From contig PQAM01000015.1 of NCBI GenBank assembly GCA_003104975.1, positions 1 to 64,000 of the forward strand: a DNA stretch of 64,000 nucleotides. The letters run 5' to 3'. The notes beneath the pieces are model-generated. The model was not told the DNA's origin and did no database searches. It saw nothing but the letters and a program-made list of their open reading frames with translations. This DNA is from Candidatus Methylomirabilota bacterium. Lineage in GTDB: Bacteria; Methylomirabilota; Methylomirabilia; Methylomirabilales; Methylomirabilaceae. The position numbers and the translations under genes are program-made. Within the stretch, counting starts at the first letter, position 1; the number at the start of each line of letters is the position of its first letter. Of this stretch, positions 26,069-34,071 are shown piece by piece.

Positions 26069-27172
26069 TTATAGCTCTTCTGCATCCTCGGATGTCCTCT
26101 CCACCCCCCCTAGACTGACTCGGTACGTCCTGCCCTCGTTCTCGACGCCAACCTGATACGATCCGGCCCCAAGGGATAACCTGTAGCTGCTCCGTGGTCT
26201 CGACAGACCTCGCCATGTCCGGCCCAATGTCTCAAATCGTTCCTCGTAGCGTCTGAGAGCGACGCATGCCTCGGCCAGGGAGATCCGGCGGAACCGGACA
26301 ACCTGGCCCGGTCTCGCCTGGCCCAGCCGATAGATGTCTTCCTGAATCACCACTGCGATCTTGGTGTAACCGCCGGTCGTTTGTCGATCTGCCAAGAGGA
26401 TCATCGGCTGACCGTCGGCCGCCACCTGCACCGCCCCCAGCGGGGTCGAGTCGGAGACAATATCCGCACTCGATCGATGGGCGATCGGCGGTCCCTGAAG
26501 CCTGGCGCCCATACGGTCCATCTGCGAGGTACAACGATAGGATCCATCTAAAAAGGCGCGAATCCCCTCCGGGGTAACGTGATCGTCTTGCAACCCAAGG
26601 ACTACACGCACCGTCAGGGGCTGACCTGTCGGCTTCAGCCACCCCTGAGGCAGCCGCCGGTCACCGACCGTCCAAGGTTGCCGTCCCGCCGGGCCGATCG
26701 CAAGGCGATCACCCCGACGCAGCGCCCGGCCCTGGAAACCGCCGAATGCGGCGGGAAGGCAGGTGGAACGGCTGCCGAGCACAACCGGCACATCGATCCC
26801 CCCGGCAACAGCGAGATAGGCGCGTAACCCGTGCCGGGCGCGCTGAAGTTGCAGGATCTGCCCGCCATGGATCCCGACAGCCGCTCCGTACTCAACCTGA
26901 CTTCCGTCCACACGCGGCTGCATGTCGGCCCCCACGATCGCCACCGTTACATCGGTCAGCACGCGAAGCGTCGGCCCCTCCATCGTCGCCTCTAACCCTG
27001 CGCATCCCTCCTCATTCCCAAGCAGGAGATTGGCGGCCCGCAACGCAGTCCGGTCCATCGCGCCGGAGGTCGGTACGCCGTATTGCTGATAGCCGGTCCG
27101 ACCGAGATCCTGGACCGTCGTCAGCACCCCCGGCTCCATCACCTCAAAGGCGTCCAGGCTCGCCCCCTGCAC
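26069..27172 (-). CDS. pxpC: 5-oxoprolinase subunit C / biotin-dependent carboxyltransferase family (KipA)
   Basis: A 367-residue PxpC/KipA family protein: FEVMEPGVLTTVQDLGRTGY at the start, GVPTSGAMD, and the large carboxyltransferase-like fold with ILLADRQTTGGYTKIAVV. With PxpA and PxpB it forms the ATP-dependent bacterial 5-oxoprolinase that opens pyroglutamate to glutamate. The GTG start at 27172 overlaps pxpB by 29 bases; an internal ATG at 27139 directly after the pxpB stop is also possible. Gene order A-B-C on one strand supports the assignment. Confidence 0.9.
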   Translation of the reverse strand: MQGASLDAFEVMEPGVLTTVQDLGRTGYQQYGVPTSGAMDRTALRAANLLLGNEEGCAGLEATMEGPTLRVLTDVTVAIVGADMQPRVDGSQVEYGAAVGIHGGQILQLQRARHGLRAYLAVAGGIDVPVVLGSRSTCLPAAFGGFQGRALRRGDRLAIGPAGRQPWTVGDRRLPQGWLKPTGQPLTVRVVLGLQDDHVTPEGIRAFLDGSYRCTSQMDRMGARLQGPPIAHRSSADIVSDSTPLGAVQVAADGQPMILLADRQTTGGYTKIAVVIQEDIYRLGQARPGQVVRFRRISLAEACVALRRYEERFETLGRTWRGLSRPRSSYRLSLGAGSYQVGVENEGRTYRVSLGGVERTSEDAEEL

Positions 27173-27830
27173 AGGGCCACTGCGTAATCGGGACGAATCT
27201 GACCCGGTCGCCCGGCAGCAGCAGTGTCGGCTTCGCCGCAGACGGGTCGAAGAGACGAAGGGGTGTCCGACCGATGATGCGCCAGCCCCCCGGGCTCTCG
27301 ATCGGGTAGATGCCGGTCTGTCCCCCGCCGATCCCCACGGAGCCGGCCGGCACCTTCAGCCGCGGCGTGGAGAGTCGAGGGGCCGCAAGTCGTGCCGGAA
27401 GGTCGCCAAGATAGGGAAACCCCGCCATGAAGCCCAGCATGTACACATGGTAGGTCGGATCCGCGTGGAGACGGACGACCTCGTCCGGTGAAAGGCCGTT
27501 ACGGCAAGCCACAAATTCGAGGTCGGGGCCATATGCCCCACCATAGATCGTCGGGATCTCCATCAACCTGGGCGGCTGCTCAACCAGGCTCTCGACCGAA
27601 TCGTCGAGCCGGCCGATCCATTGTCTCAAGGCCTCGCGGCTGATCACGAGCGGATTGTAATAGATCGCAAGCGATCGATAGGTAGGCACCGCTTCCACGA
27701 CCCCTTTTACCCTTGCCTGTTCGAGCGCCAGGCCCAGTGCCCGAACCCGCCGGTTCAAGGCGATGTCAATGGTGTCGCCCAACTCCGCCACCAGACAGCT
27801 CTCTCCGCCGTCAAGAAACCTGACCGACAA
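27144..27830 (-). CDS. pxpB: 5-oxoprolinase subunit B (KipI family)
   Basis: A 228-residue PxpB/KipI protein with the family signatures GFMAGFPYLGDLP, LKVPAGSVGIGGGQTGIYP and ESPGGWRIIGRT. The best start is TTG at 27830, set 4 bases after GGAGGAG and giving LSVRFLDGGES. It overlaps the end of pxpA by 20 bases. The longer ATG frame to 27923 would add a tail unlike the family. It acts with PxpA and PxpC in pyroglutamate hydrolysis. Confidence 0.88.
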   Translation of the reverse strand: MSVRFLDGGESCLVAELGDTIDIALNRRVRALGLALEQARVKGVVEAVPTYRSLAIYYNPLVISREALRQWIGRLDDSVESLVEQPPRLMEIPTIYGGAYGPDLEFVACRNGLSPDEVVRLHADPTYHVYMLGFMAGFPYLGDLPARLAAPRLSTPRLKVPAGSVGIGGGQTGIYPIESPGGWRIIGRTPLRLFDPSAAKPTLLLPGDRVRFVPITQWPCAGGEPGRL

Positions 27831-28587
27831 GAAGCTCCTCCAACGCCATGGTTTGGACCCCCGCCGATGCGAGCCGCTCGCGGAGTCTCTTCGCAATAGC
27901 GGGCGCCCCGGGGGTGTCTCCATGCAGGCAGACGGTATCCACCGCTATAGGGATCATGCGACCGGTAATGGCCCGGACCTTTCCCTCGGCCATCATCAAT
28001 ACCTGATCGGCGACCGCATTAGGATCGGTAAGCAGGGCGCCGGGCACCGATCGAGATACCAGGCTCCCGTCTTCGTTATACGCGCGGTCGCCGAACCCTT
28101 CCCGCGCTACCCGTAGTCCAGCCGCCTGTCCGGCCTTCACAAGTTCGGAGTCTGGAGGCCCTATCAGGATCAAGGCGGGGTCAACCTCGGCGACCGCTTG
28201 CGAAATAGCCTCGGACAGGTGCCGATTATGAGCTGCCATATGATAGAACGCACCATGAGGCTTGACATGCTGAAGATGCATCCCCTCCGCCTGTACAAAG
28301 GCCCGGAGCGCCCCGACCTGGTAGACCAGATAGTCTCTTGCCTCCTCCGGAGAAAGCTGCATCGACCGCCGACCAAAACCAATCAGATCCGGAAGCCCCG
28401 GATGCGCTCCCACCTTGACATCATGAGCCTTTGCAAGCCTGATACTCTGTCGCATCACCCGCGGATCCCCGCCGTGCCATCCGCAGGCAATGCTCGCCGA
28501 TGTCAGATAGGGCATCAGCGCCTCGTCATTCCCTGTTGTCCAGACGCCAAAGCTCTCTCCGACGTCGCTATTCAGATCAAGTCGCAC
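27811..28587 (-). CDS. pxpA: 5-oxoprolinase subunit A (LamB/YcsF family)
   Basis: A 258-residue PxpA. It opens RLDLNSDVGESFG, the family's metal/substrate-binding start, then SIACGWHGGDP, VGAHPGLPDLIGFGRR and VKPHGAFYHMAA. GTG at 28587 is chosen over GTG at 28638 because relatives begin here and GAGG lies 6 bases upstream. It provides the catalytic TIM-barrel-like subunit for ATP-dependent 5-oxoproline hydrolysis. Confidence 0.92.
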   Translation of the reverse strand: MRLDLNSDVGESFGVWTTGNDEALMPYLTSASIACGWHGGDPRVMRQSIRLAKAHDVKVGAHPGLPDLIGFGRRSMQLSPEEARDYLVYQVGALRAFVQAEGMHLQHVKPHGAFYHMAAHNRHLSEAISQAVAEVDPALILIGPPDSELVKAGQAAGLRVAREGFGDRAYNEDGSLVSRSVPGALLTDPNAVADQVLMMAEGKVRAITGRMIPIAVDTVCLHGDTPGAPAIAKRLRERLASAGVQTMALEELLVGQVS

Positions 28588-28660
28588 CGCCGCCTCAGTA
28601 TGGATGGCTCCCGTAGCTACCTTCTGCCACCACTGCACCCCGTTTCACGCCTTGAAGCAG

Positions 28661-28689
28661 TTGACATAGGGTGAATTTTACAATATCGT
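28661..28689 (+). promoter_or_regulatory. Sigma-70 promoter for the ACT-domain gene
   Basis: TTGACA (28661-28666), a 17-base spacer and TATCGT (28684-28689), about 110 bases upstream of the start. It is divergent from pxpABC. Confidence 0.5.
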
Positions 28690-28744
28690 GGCAATCAATT
28701 AAAGCTCTTTGAGCAGAAGCGTGCCGGGCGATCAGAGCGCCGGG

Positions 28745-28761
28745 TGTTCCATGATGGAACA
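28745..28761. promoter_or_regulatory. Perfect palindrome in the leader of the ACT-domain gene
   Basis: TGTTCCA-TGA-TGGAACA: 7-base arms and a 3-base centre, 39 bases upstream of the start codon and downstream of the promoter. It has the size of an operator for a dimeric regulator. The regulator is unknown. Confidence 0.45.
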
Positions 28762-28799
28762 GTACCGTCCAACACAACACCTACTGAAAGGAGACGACC

Positions 28800-29210
28800 A
28801 TGGCTGAAACGATTACCCGTGTCGATTACTTCTACATTGAGACCCCCAACAAGCCCGGCGAGGCGGCGCGTGCGCTGAATGCCATCAAGGAGTCGGGGAT
28901 CAATCTGCTGGCCTTCTCAGGGTTTCCCAAGGGACGGCGAGCCCAACTCGATTTCATCCCCGCCGATTCGGCGGCCTTTACGAAGTGCGCTCGAAAGGCC
29001 GGGTGCAAGTTGAGTAAGAAGAAGAGCGGCTTTCTTATTCAGGGCGAGAATCGGATCGGCGCCGTCGCCGACGTTCTGACCAAGCTCGCCGATGCCAAGA
29101 TCAACGTCACCGCCGCCACGGCCGTCAGCGCCGGCGCGGGCCGGTACGGCGCCATCCTCTGGGTCAAGCAACCGGACCTCCGGCGCGCGGCCAAGGTCCT
29201 CGGCGTCTAG
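28800..29210 (+). CDS. Tandem ACT-domain regulatory protein
   Basis: A 136-residue protein made of two ACT-like halves: YFYIETPNKPGEAARALNAI at the start, then ENRIGAVADVLTKLADAKIN, each followed by beta-rich segments. ACT domains bind amino acids or other small ligands and regulate metabolism. The ligand is unknown. AAAGGAGACGACC provides a strong ribosome site. It stands alone between pxpABC, transcribed away, and a repeat-rich gap. Confidence 0.8.
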   Translation: MAETITRVDYFYIETPNKPGEAARALNAIKESGINLLAFSGFPKGRRAQLDFIPADSAAFTKCARKAGCKLSKKKSGFLIQGENRIGAVADVLTKLADAKINVTAATAVSAGAGRYGAILWVKQPDLRRAAKVLGV

Positions 29211-29246
29211 TGTCGCGGGTCTGACATCCGTCGCAGAAATCCGGAC

Positions 29247-29330
29247 GTCATTCCGGCTCACGCCTGCGCACGCGGGCGTGAGCCGGAACCCAGTCTTCCT
29301 GTGTTGGATTCCTCATTTCGCGGAAATACC
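29247..29330. repeat. Palindromic intergenic repeat, family A
   Basis: GTCATTCCGG start, a perfect 12-base-pair hairpin CCGGCTCACGCC/GGCGTGAGCCGG (29253-29264 with 29275-29286), then GGATTCCTC…GCGGAAAT. Belongs to the family found at 15.5, 41.6 and 57.7 kb. It fills the first part of the 29211-29542 gap. Confidence 0.65.
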
Positions 29331-29394
29331 GCATGCGCCACTGGTGAGCCCACGGGGATGACAGTTTGTTGCAAGCCTATCCCGTCACTGGCTG

Positions 29395-29494
29395 GTCATT
29401 GCGAGCGACCAACGGGAGCGCGGCAATCTCACCGTTTTTGATGCTGTGAAAAACGGTGAGATTGCTTCGGTCGCTACGCTCCCTCGCAATGACA
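29395..29494. repeat. Palindromic intergenic repeat, family B (MITE-like)
   Basis: About 100 bases with complementary ends: TCATTGCGAGCGACC…GCAATCTCACCGTTTTT and AAAAACGGTGAGATTGC…CTCGCAATGACA. The whole element can fold into one long imperfect stem. The copy at 37458-37547 is complete, and that at 57409-57460 has only the left half. Confidence 0.8.
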
Positions 29495-29542
29495 CGGGAG
29501 ACTTTCGGAACTATACTACGGATCGCCACAGGAAGGAGTGCG

Positions 29543-29791
29543 TTGATCACGAGAGTTCAGAAGTGGGGCAACAGTCAAGGGATCCGCTTGAGCAAGCAAC
29601 TGCTCTCGGAGGTCGAAATTAAGATCGGCGATGCAGTAGATGTCGCAGTGCGTAACAGTACTCTCGTTGTGACCGCGCTGCGCCGAGTGCGAGGCGGACA
29701 CAACTTGCGCGAACTGGTCCGGCGCATCCCAAAGGATTACAAGGCGAAAGAACTCGACTGGAGGTATCCCGTCGGTCGAGAGATCTGGTAG
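29543..29791 (+). CDS. MazE/AbrB-family antitoxin (orphan)
   Basis: An 82-residue swapped-hairpin AbrB protein: ITRVQKWGNSQGIRLSKQLL is the canonical MazE DNA-binding opening. The TTG start at 29543 follows AGGAAGGAG. It should neutralise a MazF-type RNase. The next gene starts at the base after its stop but is only a remnant (see 29792), so the antitoxin is now without its toxin. Confidence 0.82.
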   Translation: MITRVQKWGNSQGIRLSKQLLSEVEIKIGDAVDVAVRNSTLVVTALRRVRGGHNLRELVRRIPKDYKAKELDWRYPVGREIW

Positions 29792-29871
29792 ATGGCGGAG
29801 TATGTCCCCCGAAAGGGGGATCGCGTGTCTCTATTGAGCGCAAAGTCGCAGGGAGGATGCCGTGAGGCTCA
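29792..29871 (+). pseudogene. MazF toxin remnant
   Basis: The ATG directly follows the antitoxin stop and gives MAEYVPRKGDRV, the usual MazF/PemK N-terminus. The reading frame then loses all resemblance to the toxin family. A deletion has joined it to the PfpI remnant at 29872, so the toxin is not functional. Confidence 0.55.
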
Positions 29872-29927
29872 CCGGCAAGCGCGTTGCGATTCTGGCGGAG
29901 AATCTGTATCAGGAAATGGAGCTCTGA
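29872..29927 (+). pseudogene. PfpI/DJ-1 family protease N-terminal remnant
   Basis: GTG start after GGGAGGATGCC gives MRLTGKRVAILAENLYQEME, then L and stop. The first 20 residues match the opening of PfpI/YhbO-type class I amidotransferase-like proteins, but the gene ends there. The remnant lies between the MazF remnant and the ispH promoter. Confidence 0.55.
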
Positions 29928-29933
29928 GGGGTT

Positions 29934-29962
29934 TTGACAGTCTCGTCCGCCCTTGCTATGAT
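29934..29962 (+). promoter_or_regulatory. Consensus sigma-70 promoter of ispH
   Basis: TTGACA (29934-29939), exactly 17 bases, then TATGAT (29957-29962). It gives a leader of about 40-57 bases to the ispH start. Confidence 0.8.
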
Positions 29963-30025
29963 GCCTGCGATGTTCGTGATCCGCGTTCACTGAGTCTGAA
30001 TGGAGCCATGAGTTGCTACGGGGGT

Positions 30026-30988
30026 ATGTCGGTGACCGTTGAAAAGTTGATCCTGGCCACGCCGAGAGGATTCTGTGCCGGGGTGGACCGCGCCATCGAT
30101 GTGGTGAAGATCGCCCTCGAACTGTACGACGAACAGGTCTACGTCCGGAAGGAGATCGTACACAACCGCCACGTCGTTGATGAGCTTCGGAAAAAGGGCG
30201 CCATCTTCGTCGATGACCTGGACGAGGTTCCCGATGGGGCGCTGGTCATCTATAGCGCCCACGGCGTCTCTCCGGAGGTCCGCGCGCAGGCGGCCGCCAA
30301 ACAGTTGAAGGTCATCGATGCGACCTGCCCGTTGGTCACAAAGGTCCATAATGAGGCGATCAAGTTTGCCCAGGAGGGTCGTTCGATCATCCTGGTCGGC
30401 CACAAGGGACACGATGAGGTAATCGGGACAACCGGCGAGGCCCTGGACGCCATCACCGTCATCGGGTCGGTGGAGCAGTTGGAGGAGTTGAACGTTCCCG
30501 ATCCTACCAAGGTCGCGGTGATTACGCAAACTACGCTCAGCCTGGACGACACCAGAGGGATTATTGACGCCCTCAAACACAAGTTCCCGGCGTTGGCCGC
30601 ACCGCCCAAGGACGATATCTGTTATGCTACCCAGAATCGTCAGACCGCGCTGAAGGAGCTGGCCTCGCGTGTCGATCTGATCCTGGCCCTGGGCTCACAG
30701 AACAGCTCGAACTCCAAACGGTTGATCGAGGTCGCCAAAGGGGTCGGGGTTCAGGCCTACCTGATCGACGATGTCAGCGAGATCAACCCGGCCTGGCTCA
30801 AGGGAACGCGGGTCATTGGGGTGACAGCCGGAGCATCAGCCCCCGAACACCTGGTCCAGGGTGTCGTCAGCTATTTCAAAGAACTGGGCGTAACTAATAT
30901 CGAAGAGATCGAACCAATCAAGGAGGAGGTCAATTTCGGCCTGCCTCAAGAACTCATTATGGAACGACAAGCGTGCGGCAGATCCTGA
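30026..30988 (+). CDS. ispH: 4-hydroxy-3-methylbut-2-enyl diphosphate reductase
   Basis: A 320-residue IspH, the last enzyme of the MEP isoprenoid pathway, reducing HMBPP to IPP and DMAPP with a [4Fe-4S] cluster. It shows ATPRGFCAGVDRAI (first cluster Cys), DATCPLVTKVH (second Cys), GHKGHDEVIGT, and the third Cys in DDICYATQNRQ. GVTAGASAPE supplies substrate-binding Ser/Asn residues. The ATG at 30026 is used; an in-frame ATG at 30008 with GGAG is an alternative. The promoter at 29934 rules out the much longer frame from 29792. Confidence 0.97.
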   Translation: MSVTVEKLILATPRGFCAGVDRAIDVVKIALELYDEQVYVRKEIVHNRHVVDELRKKGAIFVDDLDEVPDGALVIYSAHGVSPEVRAQAAAKQLKVIDATCPLVTKVHNEAIKFAQEGRSIILVGHKGHDEVIGTTGEALDAITVIGSVEQLEELNVPDPTKVAVITQTTLSLDDTRGIIDALKHKFPALAAPPKDDICYATQNRQTALKELASRVDLILALGSQNSSNSKRLIEVAKGVGVQAYLIDDVSEINPAWLKGTRVIGVTAGASAPEHLVQGVVSYFKELGVTNIEEIEPIKEEVNFGLPQELIMERQACGRS

Positions 30989-31098
30989 TCATTACCCTCG
31001 CATACGGCATCACGCCGGCATTAATGGGGCTGACGGTCGTGCTGGCTTGGTGGATGGCCAACCGACGAGATGACGCACCAGGGGAAGAAGAGAGGTGA
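30973..31098 (+). CDS. 41-residue single-pass membrane protein overlapping the end of ispH
   Basis: GTG start 16 bases inside ispH in another frame gives VRQILIITLAYGITPALMGL, then TVVLAWWMANRRDDAP and an acidic tail. It has one clear membrane helix with Arg-Arg after it. It ends 10 bases before the downstream lipoprotein start, so the three would be translated in sequence. No family recognised; a chance frame is possible. Confidence 0.4.
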   Translation: MRQILIITLAYGITPALMGLTVVLAWWMANRRDDAPGEEER

Positions 31099-31108
31099 AA
31101 ACAGTCAC

Positions 31109-31561
31109 ATGCGCCCTCGAAACCGCCGATCAATCCTGATGCTGTCACTGCTGCTGGCGATAACCGGCTGCGCGACCCTTGCCGGAACCGGTCGAGTCGT
31201 CAAGTCGTACCCGCGCCCTGCGAAGGAGACGCTTGTGGCCGTCAACCTGGCGCTTCGCGATCTTCACTTTTTTCCGACCGATCTGCTGCCAAGCCACTCC
31301 AATCCCCGCCTGACGTACGTCTCTACGGCCTATCGGGAACAGAGCCTCGGAGAAATCGTGTATGTCGCTGTCCGGGATATGGGACCTGCGCAATCGCAAG
31401 TGGAGGTCCTGACGAGGGGCGATCTTTCGGGGGTCTGGACCTGGTCTGTCTGGTGGCCGCCCCTGATCTTCGAGCAGACCGATCGTCGGATTCGGGCTAC
31501 CCTGCCGCCACAGGCGGCGCCCACACCACCCCCGCCCCTGCCCGACCGCTTAGCCCTCTGA
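31109..31561 (+). CDS. Hypothetical lipoprotein (DUF3568-like)
   Basis: A 150-residue protein from the ATG at 31109. MRPRNRRSILMLSLLLAITG leads to a lipobox ITGC. The mature part has VVKSYPRPAKETLVAVNLAL, a small alpha-beta fold seen in short outer-membrane lipoproteins, and a proline-rich end. Function unknown. It is followed after 13 bases by ompH, suggesting an envelope role. Confidence 0.7.
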   Translation: MRPRNRRSILMLSLLLAITGCATLAGTGRVVKSYPRPAKETLVAVNLALRDLHFFPTDLLPSHSNPRLTYVSTAYREQSLGEIVYVAVRDMGPAQSQVEVLTRGDLSGVWTWSVWWPPLIFEQTDRRIRATLPPQAAPTPPPPLPDRLAL

Positions 31562-31574
31562 TGGAACCGAACCG

Positions 31575-32132
31575 ATGAAGATGAGATCGCGTGCTGCCGG
31601 CATATTCGCCGGATGCGCCATCGCCTGCGCGGTACCGAACCTCGCCTTTGCAGCCCAGAAGACGGTATCCGGTCAGCAGGCTCTCAAGCTTGGCGTCGTG
31701 GACTTTCGGGAGGTCGCCCTTGGCTCCAAAGCCGGAAAGGCCGCCAAGGCCCGTTTGGAAAAGCTGGCGGAAAAGCTGCAAAAGGAGATGAAGGCCGAGC
31801 AGGCCAAGCTGACCGCGCGCCAGAAGGAGCTTGACGCGGCGCTGCCTCGGCTCACGGTTGCAGAACGAGAGGACCGCACCGCGTCGCTGGAGCGTGACGG
31901 CGCAACCTTTCAGCGTCTCCTCGAGGATAAGACGGAGGAGTTGAAAAACGCCGAGACGGAGAGCATCCAGGATCTGGCCAACCGCTTCGATGGGATCCTG
32001 AAAGCCTACGCCGCTGAAAAAGGCTTTACCGTCATTCTGGAGGCGCAGCGCCCCGGTATTCTGTATTTCGACAAGAACCTCGACATCAGCTCCGAGGTGA
32101 TTAAGCGGTTCGATCGAACCTCGCCGAAATGA
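31575..32132 (+). CDS. OmpH/Skp family periplasmic chaperone
   Basis: A 185-residue protein with a signal peptide (cleavage near AFAAQ, residue 27), the short beta strand LKLGVVDFREV, a long charged coiled-coil (residues about 50-135), and the returning FTVILEAQRPGILYFDKNLD. Skp trimers hold unfolded outer-membrane proteins in the periplasm. This supports a two-membrane cell. No bamA or lpxD is adjacent, which differs from the classic order. Confidence 0.88.
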   Translation: MKMRSRAAGIFAGCAIACAVPNLAFAAQKTVSGQQALKLGVVDFREVALGSKAGKAAKARLEKLAEKLQKEMKAEQAKLTARQKELDAALPRLTVAEREDRTASLERDGATFQRLLEDKTEELKNAETESIQDLANRFDGILKAYAAEKGFTVILEAQRPGILYFDKNLDISSEVIKRFDRTSPK

Positions 32133-32156
32133 CCAATCCCCCCGATCTCCGCACCC

Positions 32157-32435
32157 TCAGTAACCGCCGGCAATAGCCGGCACAATGGAGACGAGATCAC
32201 CCGGCTTGAGCGGCGTTGAGACACCCTGCAGAAATCGGATATCTTCCTCGTTCACATAGATATTGATGAAGCGGCGAATGCTGCCGGAATCGTCACAGAT
32301 CCGCTCCCGTAAACCGACATACGACTGCTCCAGATTTTCAATCAGCTCATTGATGGAATTACCCTGTCCCTCAACCTCCCCCTGTCCGCTGGTCAGACCA
32401 CGCAATGGGGTTGGAATGCGCACCTTGACACTCAT
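32157..32435 (-). CDS. MoaD/ThiS-family sulfur-carrier protein with a GGY tail
   Basis: A 92-residue ubiquitin-fold protein, MSVKVRIPTPLRGLTSGQGE, ending IVPAIAGGY. The family works through a C-terminal Gly-Gly that an E1-like enzyme adenylates and turns into a thiocarboxylate. Here one extra tyrosine follows the diglycine and must be removed first, a job for the JAMM peptidase encoded at 41741. The closest relative in view is the N-terminal domain of the E1 fusion at 44807 (shared RIPTP/YIPTP, RGLT, NIYVN/NVYVN, AGG). It is the last gene of the SAM-riboswitch operon NIL-thrC-carrier. Confidence 0.88.
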   Translation of the reverse strand: MSVKVRIPTPLRGLTSGQGEVEGQGNSINELIENLEQSYVGLRERICDDSGSIRRFINIYVNEEDIRFLQGVSTPLKPGDLVSIVPAIAGGY

Positions 32436-32506
32436 CGATTCGGCTCCTTTCCATGATCCCTTGCCACGATACCTGTGATTTCGCAGTGCCGAGCTCTTTC
32501 CATACG

Positions 32507-33760
32507 CTATCGTGGCGTCACGTCAAGATCGTGAGACGCCATCGCTTCGTCGAATGATCGAAGGGTCGGTTTGATGTGCAGTCGAACCTTCAATGATGAG
32601 GCTACCGCCTCCTGGGTCTTCAGCCCGTTACCCGTAATACAGAGCACCAGGCTCTCGTCCCGGGGAATCCGTCCCTGCTCGATCAGCCGCTTAGCTGCCG
32701 CAACGGTCACCCCGCCCGCCGTCTCCGCAAAGATCCCTTCGGTGCGGGCCAACAGCTTCATTCCCTCTACGATCTCCTCATCCGTGGCATGTTCGCCATA
32801 CCCGCCGCTCTCCGTGACGGCCTTATAGGCGTAATAGCCGTCCGCAGGGTTGCCAATGGCCAGCGACTTGGCGATGGTCCGCGGCTTAACAGGCTTGATG
32901 ATCTCGCTCTTGGCCTTGATGGCGGTCACAATGGGGCCGCACCCTTCAGCCTGAGCCACGTACATCCGCGTATGGCACCCGCCATCCAGGAGACCCAGCC
33001 GATCGAACTCTTTCAGCCCCTTCAAGATCTTGGTGACCAGCGACCCTCCGGCCGCCGGCACCACAATATGCTGAGGCGCCCGCCAGCCGAGTTGCTCAGC
33101 CACCTCGTAGCCAAAGGTCTTGGAACCCTCGGCGTAGTAGGGCCGGATGTTGATATTCACGAATGCCCACCCGTATTTGTCGGCAATCTCGCTGCACAGC
33201 CGATTGACCTCGTCGTAGTTGCCGTCGACGGCTACCAGCTTCGGATTGTAGATCAAGGTCCCCAATACCTTGCCCTGTTCAAGATCGGCCGGCACAAAGA
33301 CAAAACTTGGCAGTCCGCCTTCGGCGGCATGAGCCGCCACCGAGTTGGCCAGATTGCCGGTCGAGGCGCAGGCGATCACCTTGAAATCGAATTCTACAGC
33401 CTTGGTGACGGCGACCGCCACCACCCGATCCTTGAATGAGAAGGTGGGATGGCTGACGGTGTCGTTCTTGACATAGACCTCCCGCATCCCCAGCGCGCGC
33501 GCCAGGTTGTCGGCTCGTACCAGGGGCGTCATCCCGCAATACCGTCCGACTGCCGGTTCCCCCTCGATCGGCAGCAGCGCCTTGTAGCGCCAGATGCTGG
33601 GCGGTCCCGCCTCAATTGCCTTTCTGGTCAGTCTGCCCCGCAGCGCGTCATAATCGTAGTCCACCTCGAGCGGCCCGAAACAGTACTCACAGACGTGCAG
33701 GGGATCCGCGGGGTACGGCCTGCCGCACTCCCTGCACTTCAATCCTTTTACCAGCGCCAT
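32507..33760 (-). CDS. thrC: Threonine-synthase-like PLP enzyme under SAM-riboswitch control
   Basis: A 417-residue fold-type II PLP enzyme. An N-terminal zinc-ribbon (CRECG, then CEYC; residues 9-28) is followed by the catalytic-lysine motif HPTFSFKDR (residues about 107-115), CASTGNLANS and the PLP-phosphate loop AAGGSLV. By family it converts O-phosphohomoserine to threonine. Its place between a NIL-domain gene and a sulfur carrier, under a SAM riboswitch, fits methionine synthesis better. It may catalyse, or have been recruited for, sulfur transfer to O-phosphohomoserine. That is inference; a plain threonine synthase remains possible. Confidence 0.88.
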   Translation of the reverse strand: MALVKGLKCRECGRPYPADPLHVCEYCFGPLEVDYDYDALRGRLTRKAIEAGPPSIWRYKALLPIEGEPAVGRYCGMTPLVRADNLARALGMREVYVKNDTVSHPTFSFKDRVVAVAVTKAVEFDFKVIACASTGNLANSVAAHAAEGGLPSFVFVPADLEQGKVLGTLIYNPKLVAVDGNYDEVNRLCSEIADKYGWAFVNINIRPYYAEGSKTFGYEVAEQLGWRAPQHIVVPAAGGSLVTKILKGLKEFDRLGLLDGGCHTRMYVAQAEGCGPIVTAIKAKSEIIKPVKPRTIAKSLAIGNPADGYYAYKAVTESGGYGEHATDEEIVEGMKLLARTEGIFAETAGGVTVAAAKRLIEQGRIPRDESLVLCITGNGLKTQEAVASSLKVRLHIKPTLRSFDEAMASHDLDVTPR

Positions 33761-33761
33761 C

Positions 33762-33998
33762 TCAGCATCCCTTCCCCGGAGTCGGCTCTACCCTGATCCC
33801 CAAACCGGCCAGGTAGGCAATCCCCTTATTCAATGCATCCTCCTCGCCGTCCAGTTCCAGCATCACCTCGCCCGTCTGCTCGGTCACCCGTGCCCGACGG
33901 ACCGTCGGGATGAGTTTGAATTGCCTCGACAGGCGATAGATGACCGGCTCTTTGATGAGTGCCTGCGGGTAGATGAGCGTAATCATCCGTTTTGGCAT
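33762..33998 (-). CDS. NIL-domain protein (first of two)
   Basis: A 78-residue NIL domain: MPKRMITLIYPQALIKEPVI, then RLSRQFKLIPTVRRARVTEQ and TGEVMLELDGEED. NIL domains sense methionine on MetNI transporters and occur in the NIL-ferredoxin proteins of an alternative homocysteine route. AAGGGGACACGAG precedes the ATG. It is the first gene after the SAM riboswitch and ends 1 base before thrC, so translation is coupled. A regulatory or sulfur-shuttling partner of the ThrC-like enzyme is likely. Confidence 0.88.
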   Translation of the reverse strand: MPKRMITLIYPQALIKEPVIYRLSRQFKLIPTVRRARVTEQTGEVMLELDGEEDALNKGIAYLAGLGIRVEPTPGKGC

Positions 33999-34017
33999 CT
34001 CGTGTCCCCTTCGCTCA

Positions 34018-34053
34018 AATGAAAAACCCCTTCTCACTGTTGCGAGAAGGGGC
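34018..34053 (-). terminator. Riboswitch expression-platform terminator
   Basis: On the minus strand CCCCTTCTC and GAGAAGGGG pair around an 8-base loop, followed by TTTTTCATTT. The left arm CCTTCTC can alternatively pair with GAGAAGG in the 3' strand of riboswitch P1 to form an antiterminator. That predicts SAM-bound = off. Confidence 0.92.
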
Positions 34054-34071
34054 TGTCGAAATCGACGGCTT

